NCBI RefSeq assembly: GCF_000330505.1
Contig: NW_004443576.1
Location: 40,923-57,432, forward strand
Direction of reading: 5' to 3'
Origin: Entamoeba invadens IP1
Lineage: Eukaryota; Evosea; Mastigamoebida; Endamoebidae
Length of the DNA stretch: 16,510 bases
Shown here piece after piece: positions 1-8,215 of this stretch (positions are counted from its first letter, which is position 1; every line of letters starts with the position of its first letter). The notes beneath the pieces are model-generated. The model made no database searches. It was not told the origin of the DNA and worked only from the letters and a program-made list of their open reading frames with translations. The translations under genes and the position numbers were made by a program.

Positions 1-280
1 TTTTCCTTCTTCTTGTTCTAACAGATATTTTTGTATTATTATTTCATTTTGTAAAATACTGGTTATTATTAAAACAAAATATTACCTTTTAAAAAAAATT
101 ATCTGACAAAATCTAGTTTTAATCCACTTTGTTTTCAATGTTATAAAATTGTTAAATCACAAATTGTTTTGTAATATAGTATTTTTAACTTAAAATACAC
201 AAAAAGTTATAATATTATTTATAATTAAACTTGAATAATATACCATTTACAATAAATTAATTCCATTTTATATCCACTAT
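1..280. other. AT-rich 3' flank of the kinase gene
   Basis: This stretch lies downstream of the kinase stop codon (TAA, complement of 281-283). It is made mostly of A/T runs and contains many TAATT/TAATA-like sequences that could serve as Entamoeba-type polyadenylation signals. About the first 80 bases are open in one minus-strand frame without an ATG, so an exon of a gene further left cannot be excluded. I see nothing else in it. Confidence 0.5.
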
Positions 281-3200
281 TTATATAGTATTCCTCTCCA
301 TTATTTCCAGTTTTTTAACTATTTCTTCTATTTTGAGACGATCACTTTTTTCTTGTGACCAACATTTTTCTATAAGCTCAAATTGCTCTTCAGTTATATT
401 TTCCAATTTTTGAACCCGATTTCCATTTATAACAAATTCGGCTATTTTCCATATATAAACAAAATCATCGTCGGGATATGCCTCACACCACCCAAACGTT
501 TCATACATAGTAATAGCAAATGAATAAATATCAGCTGGTTTTTTGTAGTATTCCTGATTTAAGACTTCAGGCGCCATATACACGGGTGTGCCAATTCCCT
601 TGGTAAAAGTCATGTTAGTCATCAACATATTGACATTTCTTGATGACCCAAAATCAGTCAATTTCGCATTAAAAATAATATTTTTTTCAAGTGAAAATAT
701 CAAAATGTTATCCGGTTTTATGTCTCTGTGTAATATCCCATTCGAGTGTAAATAAAATAATCCCTTTGCGCTGTCTAATAATATTTTTATTTTCAACTGT
801 TTGCACATTTTTTCTATTTTGGAATGGGTTTGAATTTTACACCGTCTTTTGTTCCCAAAAATTAAATTTTCGAGTGAGCCAAATTTAGCAAATTCGGTGA
901 CCATACACACTTTGTTTGGAATGAAAACGGCGCCATAGAAGTGGACAATGTAATCACAGCGAAATTTGTCTAACATCGAAACTTCATCTTCAAAATCTTT
1001 AAAACTTTTGGTATTCATTTCTATATTTCGTAACTTTTTAATTGCAACATCATTCCCTTCAAATTGGCCTTTGTAAACAACTCCAAAAGAGCCTTCACCT
1101 ATTTTATTTTGAATTTCAATTTTTCTCAAATCAAGACGATTTGATTTTTCACAAGAAATTTCTATTTGAAGAATTTCACTTTTCTGCTTTTTACTTTTTG
1201 AGTCGATGGCAGTTACAATAAAATTTATTGTTTCATCAAAAGAGCATTTTGGCTTTAAATAAATTTCAAACTCACAGGCTTTTCCTCTTTTTAAAATCAC
1301 AATTTGTGGTTTAACACAAGCCAAATAAAGGTCTCTGTGTTCTGGAATTACAATTTGTGTAATAACTTTATGTTTACTATTATTTCCAATACAAATCAAA
1401 TCGCGACTTTCTTCGTTAACTGGCATTTTGTTTAGATTATCAAAATCAAATTTGACTACTTTTTTGTTTGTAACAAGTGAATTAGCAATTTTATAAGACA
1501 TTTTGTTGTTAGAGTTTTTCATTTTATAAATACAAATTCCTTTGGTTTCCTCTTTTCTTTTCCTTTTTCTTAAAATGTGTAGTATGTAGAAATAACTTGC
1601 AATACTTAATGTAATTGCTAAAATTAGAACATTTATGACAATTAATATAACAAAACCAATATTCATTGAAAACACACAAGAACTGCCGTCTAAATTTGGC
1701 TTTCGATTTATTGAACATTTTGAACACACGGAGTTTTTTGATTCAATACAAAAAGTGATTTGTGAAAAGTGAACACATCTATTTTCTATTAATAGATAAT
1801 TATTGGTACAGTTTTTACATTGGTTTGATGATTCACAAATTAGACAATTATCAGAACATTTAGTACACCGTGAATTATTTAAAAAGTAACTTTCTTCGCA
1901 TTTTGTACAACCGTTTTCACTTTTTGTTTTACAATTTGTTAAATTATCATATGATTTACACATAAACATTTCGTTAGTAATTTTAAAGTAATTAGATGCA
2001 CAAGATAAACAAAAGGTGTTTGAAATACAAGTGGAACAAGATGAGTCACAGGCTAAACAATCTTTACCAGTTTTATAGAAACGTTCTTTACAGACAGAAC
2101 ACCCGTTACCATTTGGCATAACTATTTTACATGTAGAGTTCAATTTTGTTGAAGTTTCACATTGACTGTTTGAATCCAAATAAAAACCATTGTCACACGT
2201 CAAACATTTATTTATAGTTTGACATGTTTTACACTTTTTGTCACATTGAAAACATTTGTTTTCACTTTCTGTAAATACCATGAAATGCCCATCTTTACAC
2301 CTTAAACACCCTTTTGTATCAAATTCATAACAATTGTCTTCGTTATCATTTTTTCTTGTTTTACAATTCATTTTATCAAAAATGATGTTATTTAAATGTT
2401 TTGAATTTTGGTTTATTTTTTGACTCTTTTTGTGTGTGGATAAAGAGATGAAATTTGTTCTAAATAATAAATTGTGTGATATTGTTTTCATGTTTTGTGG
2501 AATTTGTTGACAAACTCCTCTTTTCGAATAAAACCCAATTTTACACTCAAAACACCAACTTCCATTAAATCTATCGCAAACCAAATTTTCACTGTTTTCT
2601 ATACAAAAAATTCGATTTTCTTCTTCACTTTCTTCTGTTCTTGTGTATCCAGAATGACACAGTGTACAACCAAAACGACTTGTGTTATCACAATGTACAT
2701 TATTTTTATATTGACATGTATTTTCGTTTGTCAAAAGAAAGTCATTTTCACATCGCAAACATTTTGTTCCTACACAATATTTACAATTATTAACTTTGCA
2801 TTTTTCACATTTTCCATTCACAATTTCTTCACTTTCATTTTTACATAAAATACACTCTCCTTTATTATATCTTACACAATTTTCGTCTATTTGGCACTTA
2901 TTTTCTCTAAGATCAATTACCGAGTTCATTTTACATTGAATAGCTTTAATTGTGTTATCACTAAAAAAGCACAATTCCATTTCTCCACAGTTTTCACATT
3001 GATTATTTTGATTTAAAAATTGACCATTCATACAATTATAAATAACGTTATTCATCAACAAAACGTTATTATTTAAAACACATCCTCTATCCACAAGACC
3101 ATTTTTTGTATTTTCGAAATTGTTGATGCAATTTAAACACTCTGTCCCATTCTGTCTAAATTTGGAATACTTGCAATTACCAACAGACTCAAAACAGTTT

Positions 3201-3622
3201 GTATTAATAGCTATATTATTGTCACAATCACATGTAGTTTGTGTTTTATTTCCAAAACAAGTTGAAAATGGTTTACACTCTCCATTTGACATATAGTAAT
3301 TTTCTTTGCATTTCAAACAATTTACACCAAAAACACTTGAAGCGCAAAAATCACAATTACTAATGACTGTGGCACATTCAGAACACTGTTTTTTACTCAC
3401 AAAATACCCTTTTTCACAATCAAGACAAGTACCATCTGGACTGCAAAAACTATTTTTACACGATAAATCACAATTCATACAAATTCCGTTTGATAAATAT
3501 TGGTTGTCTTTACATTGAGTTTCATTGTCGTTTGCTGGAGGTAATTCGGACTCTGAAGATTGATATTTCGTTTTTGAAAGTGCATATTGCAGAAAGAAGA
3601 GAAACTCTATTAGTATAATCAT
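281..3622 (-). CDS. CXXC-rich transmembrane receptor-like protein kinase (Entamoeba TMK type)
   Basis: This encodes a single-pass receptor-like kinase of about 1113 residues. The open frame extends upstream to 3694, but that codon is TTG; the first ATG (3620-3622) begins a good signal peptide (MIILIEFLFFLQYALS), so I start there. Residues about 30-650 form a cysteine-rich ectodomain dense in CxxC motifs and N-glycosylation sequons, broken by a cysteine-free stretch between C371 and C420. A TM helix lies at about 656-682, followed by a basic RKRKRK stop-transfer. Residues about 720-826 look like the beta-sandwich juxtamembrane domain of Entamoeba TMKs. The kinase domain (about 838-1110) is intact: GEGSFG loop from G842, VAIK lysine K862, HRDIKPDN with D967, DFG D990 and APE E1019. 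The sequence resembles TKL kinases, so Ser/Thr or dual specificity is likely. Ligand unknown. No intron is evident. It is transcribed divergently from the secreted-protein array. Confidence 0.93.
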   Translation of the reverse strand: MIILIEFLFFLQYALSKTKYQSSESELPPANDNETQCKDNQYLSNGICMNCDLSCKNSFCSPDGTCLDCEKGYFVSKKQCSECATVISNCDFCASSVFGVNCLKCKENYYMSNGECKPFSTCFGNKTQTTCDCDNNIAINTNCFESVGNCKYSKFRQNGTECLNCINNFENTKNGLVDRGCVLNNNVLLMNNVIYNCMNGQFLNQNNQCENCGEMELCFFSDNTIKAIQCKMNSVIDLRENKCQIDENCVRYNKGECILCKNESEEIVNGKCEKCKVNNCKYCVGTKCLRCENDFLLTNENTCQYKNNVHCDNTSRFGCTLCHSGYTRTEESEEENRIFCIENSENLVCDRFNGSWCFECKIGFYSKRGVCQQIPQNMKTISHNLLFRTNFISLSTHKKSQKINQNSKHLNNIIFDKMNCKTRKNDNEDNCYEFDTKGCLRCKDGHFMVFTESENKCFQCDKKCKTCQTINKCLTCDNGFYLDSNSQCETSTKLNSTCKIVMPNGNGCSVCKERFYKTGKDCLACDSSCSTCISNTFCLSCASNYFKITNEMFMCKSYDNLTNCKTKSENGCTKCEESYFLNNSRCTKCSDNCLICESSNQCKNCTNNYLLIENRCVHFSQITFCIESKNSVCSKCSINRKPNLDGSSCVFSMNIGFVILIVINVLILAITLSIASYFYILHILRKRKRKEETKGICIYKMKNSNNKMSYKIANSLVTNKKVVKFDFDNLNKMPVNEESRDLICIGNNSKHKVITQIVIPEHRDLYLACVKPQIVILKRGKACEFEIYLKPKCSFDETINFIVTAIDSKSKKQKSEILQIEISCEKSNRLDLRKIEIQNKIGEGSFGVVYKGQFEGNDVAIKKLRNIEMNTKSFKDFEDEVSMLDKFRCDYIVHFYGAVFIPNKVCMVTEFAKFGSLENLIFGNKRRCKIQTHSKIEKMCKQLKIKILLDSAKGLFYLHSNGILHRDIKPDNILIFSLEKNIIFNAKLTDFGSSRNVNMLMTNMTFTKGIGTPVYMAPEVLNQEYYKKPADIYSFAITMYETFGWCEAYPDDDFVYIWKIAEFVINGNRVQKLENITEEQFELIEKCWSQEKSDRLKIEEIVKKLEIMERNTI

Positions 3623-4490
3623 TATGCCTTTTACAGTTACTAAAAATAATACAAATAATATGAACTGTGATTTTCGACACTCCCAATTTGTCAACCTTTT
3701 TTAACTGTTCAAATATTATAATTAAATTTTCTATTTTTGTTTGGTTCTTGTTTTTAAAAAAAATATTTGAATAGAAAATTATTATTAAATAATATTAATA
3801 ATATTAATTATTATTAAAAAAACTAAAATAAGCCTAAAACACAATGATTCTGTAAAAAAAACTTTATATAAATAAAATAAAATCAAAAATATTTAGCCAC
3901 TTTGATATGCATATTTCGGGTGGTTTTATTTTTAAATTTAATTCAAAATTAGGAATACTATTTTAAGGTTTGTTAATAATTTTAATAAATTATAGTTTTT
4001 AAAAAAAGTTATGTTGTTTATTTTTATATAAAATGGTATTTTTGGGGGTTTCGAAAGAGTCTAATTTCAGCGTGTTTGGTTATAATAAAGTATAGAATAA
4101 TAATAATTTATTTATAATTTTAAAGTCATTTGTTTTTGAAACGAAATATAAAGATTTTGAATTTATTTTTTTTATTCACATCAATTTTTTAATTAAATAA
4201 ATTAATTAATTATAATATATATAAAAGTGTTATAATATAATTATAATAAAATTTAAATACTATAAAATTTTGTGTAAGATTTTTTCAATTGAATTTTAAC
4301 ATTTAATGGATATGTTAAATTCATTTAAAAACAATATTTATTTTATCGATATGATATATTTAATTGTATATCGATATTATTTTTATTAATAATAATAATA
4401 ATTTAATTAAATATAAAGATGTGATTGCTAATAGAAAACAAATTATCGTTAAAGAATATCATTTGAAAAAGCTTTTTTAATTCTTTTTTG

Positions 4491-4511
4491 TTTAAGTTTG
4501 ACAAACTTAAA
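4491..4511. repeat. 21-bp inverted repeat in the divergent promoter region
   Basis: The arms TTTAAGTTTG (4491-4500) and CAAACTTAAA (4502-4511) are perfect reverse complements around a single A. Each arm includes two G/C pairs, which is less trivial in such AT-rich DNA than an all-A/T palindrome. A second perfect palindrome, AAAAAGCTTTTT, lies just upstream at 4466-4477. The site is about 240 bp before the ATG at 4751 and could bind a dimeric regulator, but only the symmetry is actually observed. Confidence 0.45.
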
Positions 4512-4718
4512 ACATACCCTTTTAAAATAATTTTTAACAACAGAACATTATTGTTTTTTATTAATATTCAATTTAAATCGTTTTTAAATTTATATAATGA
4601 TTTGTTTGGTACTTTCAAAAAACACATAGAAAACACCAAAAACAAATAAAGAGCTAATCAAACCACAATTTCAAAAATATCTTTCACTTTTTATTTGGTT
4701 TTTATAAAAAATGGGATG

Positions 4719-4729
4719 GTATTAAAAAG
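4719..4729 (+). promoter_or_regulatory. TATA-like core promoter element
   Basis: GTATTAAAAAG resembles the Entamoeba TATA-type element (GTATTTAAA-like) and ends 21 bp before the ATG at 4751. Similar A/T boxes begin about 31 bp before the ATGs of the next two genes (5851 and 6801). That spacing implies a transcription start almost at the start codon and a 5' leader of only a few bases. Confidence 0.45.
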
Positions 4730-4750
4730 AACAAACTTATTTATTATTTC

Positions 4751-5731
4751 ATGATATCTTTGTTAATACTTGCATTGTCTTTACTTATTGTAAGAAGTAA
4801 TCCCATTGATGTGATTTATTTCTCTCAAGATGGTAATGCCAATTTGGGACTTCTCAAACTTAAAGCAGATAACTACTTATTTGTTTTAACTTCATTAGTC
4901 AACAAATTAAGGAAGTTTGATCTGATCAGAGATGATGAGTATTCTAATTCTGTTTTAAAGGTCAGAGAACAACAAGAAGCTCTCATGAGATTCTTTGACA
5001 AATTTGAAGAAGAGAAAAAAGCATCGAGAGATGATATCGATGAGCTTTCCAAATTGATGATCAAAATATTTTTGAATGACAATCCATCAAATCCACAAGG
5101 ATTTTACCTTAGAAATATGAACATGATGATGAGAAAGGTTCAAAATTCTGATATTGAAGACAGGTATAAAAACACGTTTTACACCTTATTATTTGTACCA
5201 AAGTTTTATTACCTTTGCATGTATAAAACATTAATAGAAATCTCAAAAGATAAAAAATTTTCTTTTAATCAGCATCTTAGACGAGCAATTGAATTGTTAA
5301 AAGAATACATTCAAAGAATAAAAAGCGCCCATGAGAATGCAGTTGCCGATAAAGACATTCTTGAACAGAGACAAAACCAGTTCCACAGATCTGTTGATAT
5401 TGACAATTTCAGAAGAAATCCTCAAATTGCTTCTTTCTCTTCTTCTGGTAGTGGCAGTTACAAAACTTCTGTTCCAAGTTTCACCCCACCTCCACCCCCA
5501 CGAACTCCACCAGTGCCAGCTCCAAGACAAAGAATTCCACAACAACAACTTCCTGAATCGCCACGTCTGTCTCAAACAAGAACAGCTCTTCATACTCCAC
5601 CCACACAAAGAAGACCATTCCCAATATATGAAACACCAAAAAATAGAAGACCAGGAAGACAGTTCAAAATGCCAGTGTTTGATGATGTTGTACTCGAAAC
5701 CAATTCTTATCCAAAGAAAAGATTTTCATAG
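4751..5731 (+). CDS. Family A copy 1: secreted helical protein with Pro-rich tail
   Basis: I do not recognise this 326-residue protein. It starts with a signal peptide (MISLLILALSLLIVRS) and has no other TM segment. Residues about 30-215 are charged and predicted mostly helical. They share landmarks with the next three genes: NKLRKF at 51-56, a helix ending FVPKFYY at 148-154, and amphipathic helices after it. From about 216 the protein becomes Ser/Gly- then Pro/Arg-rich: PPPPPR (246-251), which fits a class II SH3 ligand, LPESPR (267-272) and PIYETP (291-296). The stop is TAG. It is first of four tandem paralogues and lies head to head with the kinase across about 1.1 kb. Proteins with such tails are usually disordered there. 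Secretion is inferred from the signal peptide; the role is unknown. Confidence 0.88.
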   Translation: MISLLILALSLLIVRSNPIDVIYFSQDGNANLGLLKLKADNYLFVLTSLVNKLRKFDLIRDDEYSNSVLKVREQQEALMRFFDKFEEEKKASRDDIDELSKLMIKIFLNDNPSNPQGFYLRNMNMMMRKVQNSDIEDRYKNTFYTLLFVPKFYYLCMYKTLIEISKDKKFSFNQHLRRAIELLKEYIQRIKSAHENAVADKDILEQRQNQFHRSVDIDNFRRNPQIASFSSSGSGSYKTSVPSFTPPPPPRTPPVPAPRQRIPQQQLPESPRLSQTRTALHTPPTQRRPFPIYETPKNRRPGRQFKMPVFDDVVLETNSYPKKRFS

Positions 5732-5881
5732 AAAAAAGGAAAATTAAACCATTTTTGATTTTAAATTTTTTTATTTGTTTTGTTTCCTGAAAAATTCAAA
5801 TGGAAAAAACAAAGAAACCACCAAAATTTAAATTTGTAGTGAAGTTATTAACTTTAAATTGATAAAACTAGGCAGTTCATT
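5732..5881. other. Short spacer between family A copies 1 and 2
   Basis: These 150 bp carry the 3' end of copy 1 and the promoter of copy 2. A TATA-like ACTTTAAATT at 5851-5860 begins 31 bp before the next ATG, the same distance as in the neighbouring family A genes. The compactness implies that the termination and initiation signals almost abut. Confidence 0.45.
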
Positions 5882-6649
5882 ATGTTGATGATTGTTGTGT
5901 TATTTTTGTATCGTGTCAATAGTTCACCAACCGAAATTACTTTAACCGAAAGATCATTAGAAGAATTAAATACAATTCAATCAAAAGGAAATTGTTGGAT
6001 GTTATTATTGAATACAGTTGCAAATAGATTAAGGAGGTTTTCTGAAATTTACGATTTGGATTTTGTTAGACTTTTGGAAAATGTCAAAGGAGAAGTGCAA
6101 CGACTATTACTTCTTGTGGATGAGATGTTGATCAAAAGAAAAATAACAAAAGCACAATTTGAAGAACTCTCCACTTTCATTGATATATCTTTAAATGATA
6201 AAGATGAGAATAATCTATTTTGGAAATTACTTTTAAATATGAAAAGGATGTTGAAAAACGTAGAAGAATCCAAATTAAAAGACACATACAAGTCTTCTCT
6301 TAAACTTCAGATGTTAATACCAAAAACATTCTTTATCAAATTTGCGAGTTTTTTCAAAGATATGAAGACACAATTTACATCACTATTGAATTTGAGACAG
6401 AGAAATATAAAAAAGAAGTTGGAAAGGTTTGTGAATCGACTTGAAATTGAGTTGTCTGAAATAGAGAGTGAGTTTGGTATCAATGAAGGATTTCAAGATC
6501 TTTTAAAAGAGTGTTCATTCGATAAAGCTAACCAGAAACCATTAAGAAGATCCAAGTCATTAACGTCTCGAGAGAGTTTGAAACAAAAAGATATTGAAGA
6601 AAAAGAAAAGAGTGAAAAAAGGGGGAGATTATATTCAAAAAGTTTTTAA
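5882..6649 (+). CDS. Family A copy 2: secreted helical protein with basic Ser-rich tail
   Basis: This is a 255-residue unrecognised protein, the shortest of the four paralogues. The signal peptide is short (MLMIVVLFLYRVNSS). The core (about 25-205) aligns with the other copies through NRLRRF (48-53), LFWKLLLNMKRML (112-124), MLIPKTFF (144-151) and SEFGINE (196-202). The tail lacks the Pro-rich and PIYE segments of copy 1. It is instead strongly charged, with RRSKSLTSRES (222-232), a Lys/Glu run and a YSKSF end. RRSKS fits basophilic kinase sites in general, though a secreted protein would not normally meet such kinases. Stop TAA; spacing to copy 3 is 182 bp. Long leucine-rich amphipathic helices suggest a helical bundle. 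Function unknown. Confidence 0.86.
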   Translation: MLMIVVLFLYRVNSSPTEITLTERSLEELNTIQSKGNCWMLLLNTVANRLRRFSEIYDLDFVRLLENVKGEVQRLLLLVDEMLIKRKITKAQFEELSTFIDISLNDKDENNLFWKLLLNMKRMLKNVEESKLKDTYKSSLKLQMLIPKTFFIKFASFFKDMKTQFTSLLNLRQRNIKKKLERFVNRLEIELSEIESEFGINEGFQDLLKECSFDKANQKPLRRSKSLTSRESLKQKDIEEKEKSEKRGRLYSKSF

Positions 6650-6800
6650 TTATTTTTTTTTCAAACAATTTGTTTTATTTGTGGTGGTCAACAAGTCCAA
6701 CTAATTATTAAGATTGAAAAACAAGAAAAACATATAATTTTAATTTGTGTGTGTGTTAAGTTAAGGATAAACTTCCTTGTGTATTGAAAACCAACTTTTC

Positions 6801-6810
6801 ATATTAAAAG
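6801..6810 (+). promoter_or_regulatory. TATA-like element before family A copy 3
   Basis: ATATTAAAAG begins 31 bp before the ATG at 6832, matching the position of the similar element before copy 1 (4719-4729). It implies a near-leaderless mRNA. The call rests on resemblance and spacing only. Confidence 0.4.
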
Positions 6811-6831
6811 CAACTGTAAAAGGTCATTGTC

Positions 6832-7761
6832 ATGATTGTGACTGTCTTTCTAATCATCTCCTTCTCATGTGGTTATATGTATCTGGATGATGATTTTGAG
6901 TTTGAAGAATCACCTCAAGAGTTTTCTACTGATTCAATTCCACTAGAAGATAACATTCGGTTGTTGATTATGGTGATTGAAGATCAAGGAGAAGAATTTA
7001 GGGAGACACTTCATGTATTATGGAACAAATTGAGAAGAAACTTTGAAATAACAAACAAAAGATTTTTAGATGCTGTCGTAGGGATGAAAAGAGAAATGGA
7101 ATCTATATTGTCAATTGTTGAACTCATGAGAAAGAAAAACTCAGTTGAAAAGAATGATCTGTTAATATTATGTGATCTAATATCAAACGCATATCAAAGT
7201 CGTAAAGAAGAAAGTCACCATTGGCACTTTTTACACAAAACAAAGCATATGATTGAACAAGTCATGTCTTCACATCAAATAATACACAAAGATAGATTTA
7301 TATTACAATTTGTTCTGCCAACAACTTTATTTGAAAAAATTAAGAGTTTGCTACTTTTATTAGAACATGTAATGATTTTCAAACAAGAACAAAAATTAAA
7401 AGATGCTTTGAAAAATATCGAATTCTTTATCAGATTTGTTGAATCAAATGAAGAAGACATTGAAAGGAAGTTTGGTATTTCAGAAGACAAAGAACGATTT
7501 GACATGTCGAAAATTACTTTAGAAATGTACAGAAAAAGAAGAGATCCAAGATTGAGTATAAGAAGAACAGCACAAGAAAAGAAATTCTTGGCAAATAGAC
7601 CACTTCCCGAAACACCAAGAGAAATTGCAGTAAAACGTGCAAAAGGTAAAAATTTACTTACTTATACTCGTAGAGATGATAATGAAGATCCCATTTACGA
7701 TGAAATAGAAAGTAGAAACATCTTTAGTAGAATGTTTCAAAGTTTTAGAAGACGAAGATAA
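6832..7761 (+). CDS. Family A copy 3: secreted helical protein with RPLPETP and PIYDE tail motifs
   Basis: This is an unrecognised 309-residue protein. After the signal peptide (MIVTVFLIISFSCG) comes an acidic segment, YLDDDFEFEES (17-27), also seen in copy 4 as LYDDFEDFDD. The helical core has NKLRRNF (65-71), HHWHF (129-133), FVLPTTLF (160-167) and ERKFGISED (211-219). The tail is basic and carries RPLPETP (256-262), an exact match to the class I SH3-ligand pattern RxxPxxP, and EDPIYDEIE (285-293) with Y289 in an acidic, SH2-like context. The LPE-T/S-PR and PIY-D/E pair is shared with copy 1 at similar spacing. The protein ends in RRRR. A TATA-like ATATTAAAAG at 6801-6810 precedes the ATG by 31 bp. 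Stop TAA. Confidence 0.88.
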   Translation: MIVTVFLIISFSCGYMYLDDDFEFEESPQEFSTDSIPLEDNIRLLIMVIEDQGEEFRETLHVLWNKLRRNFEITNKRFLDAVVGMKREMESILSIVELMRKKNSVEKNDLLILCDLISNAYQSRKEESHHWHFLHKTKHMIEQVMSSHQIIHKDRFILQFVLPTTLFEKIKSLLLLLEHVMIFKQEQKLKDALKNIEFFIRFVESNEEDIERKFGISEDKERFDMSKITLEMYRKRRDPRLSIRRTAQEKKFLANRPLPETPREIAVKRAKGKNLLTYTRRDDNEDPIYDEIESRNIFSRMFQSFRRRR

Positions 7762-8215
7762 ATAAACATTGGGATTTTTATTGTTGTTAAGATTGTTGTT
7801 TTTTTAAATGATTAGTAAAAATAATTTAACCACAGTTAAAGATATTACAGTATAAAATACAATTTGTTAAACAGCACAACAAAAAATAAAATATAAACGT
7901 GTATCATATAACTGGACAATGTTGGCGTATTGTTGAATATGTAAAACTTAAAAATTTGATGACAAAAAGCTTAAAACTATTTGGTTTAAAAAATTAAAAT
8001 TTAATTACTTTTCATTTATTTATAAATTTGTTTTTGAGGTAAAAAGCCATGTTTTGTTTACAAATAACCTTATTAAAATTAATTGTTTTATTATTAATAA
8101 CAAATGAAATGATAATAATATAATAATTCAGAAATAGAGGAATACAAGACATTTTTTACGTTGATAATTATTAATTCGATTGAGGTACAAAAAGAAAATA
8201 AACTCTATTATCTTT
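7762..8215. other. Intergenic region between family A copies 3 and 4
   Basis: About 450 bp of AT-rich sequence holds the 3' end of copy 3 and the promoter of copy 4. The codons at 8180-8215 are open in the copy 4 frame but begin with TTG, so they are taken as the 5' leader. One CAACAAA heptamer occurs at 7877-7883; in DNA this rich in A it may well be chance. No other gene is visible. Confidence 0.5.

Larger units (their letters stand above)
3623..4750. promoter_or_regulatory. Divergent intergenic region between the kinase and the first secreted-protein gene
   Basis: About 1.1 kb of very AT-rich DNA separates two divergently transcribed genes and must contain both promoters. Much of it is low-complexity (TAAT/ATTATT runs at 3780-3825, 4190-4260 and 4385-4410). 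The TTG-led extension of the kinase frame occupies 3623-3694 and is treated as untranslated. Two inverted repeats stand out near 4466-4511 and are listed separately. A TATA-like GTATTAAAAAG lies at 4719-4729, 32 bp before the ATG of the plus-strand gene. No ORF of protein-like composition, tRNA or transposon end is visible. Confidence 0.6.

Noticed and set aside
1..80. Possible exon of a minus-strand gene leaving the left edge
   Set aside because: About 80 bases are open on the minus strand and end in a Glu/Gln/Lys-rich stretch. There is no in-frame ATG or clear splice site, and the length is too short to support a call.
691..3518. Antisense open frames across the kinase gene (691-888, 2495-2848, 3306-3518)
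   Set aside because: They are complements of Cys/Lys-rich coding sequence with no signal, domain or promoter of their own.
3623..3694. TTG-initiated 24-residue extension of the kinase
   Set aside because: Non-ATG starts are not expected here, and the ATG at 3622 gives a clean signal peptide. The extension would place two hydrophobic segments in series.
5331..5747. 138-residue open frame overlapping family A copy 1 in another frame
   Set aside because: It is a shadow of the Pro/Gln/Arg-rich coding sequence, which has few out-of-frame stops. It has no leader of its own and an odd His/Leu-rich composition.
7606..7617. LPET in family A copy 3 as a sortase anchoring signal
   Set aside because: Sortase signals need LPxTG near the C-terminus plus a hydrophobic tail in a Gram-positive cell. 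Here LPET is followed by PR in a eukaryotic gene, and there is no hydrophobic tail.
8180..8215. TTG-initiated extension of family A copy 4
   Set aside because: The ATG at 8216 gives a typical signal peptide matching the paralogues; the extension adds a basic stretch in front.
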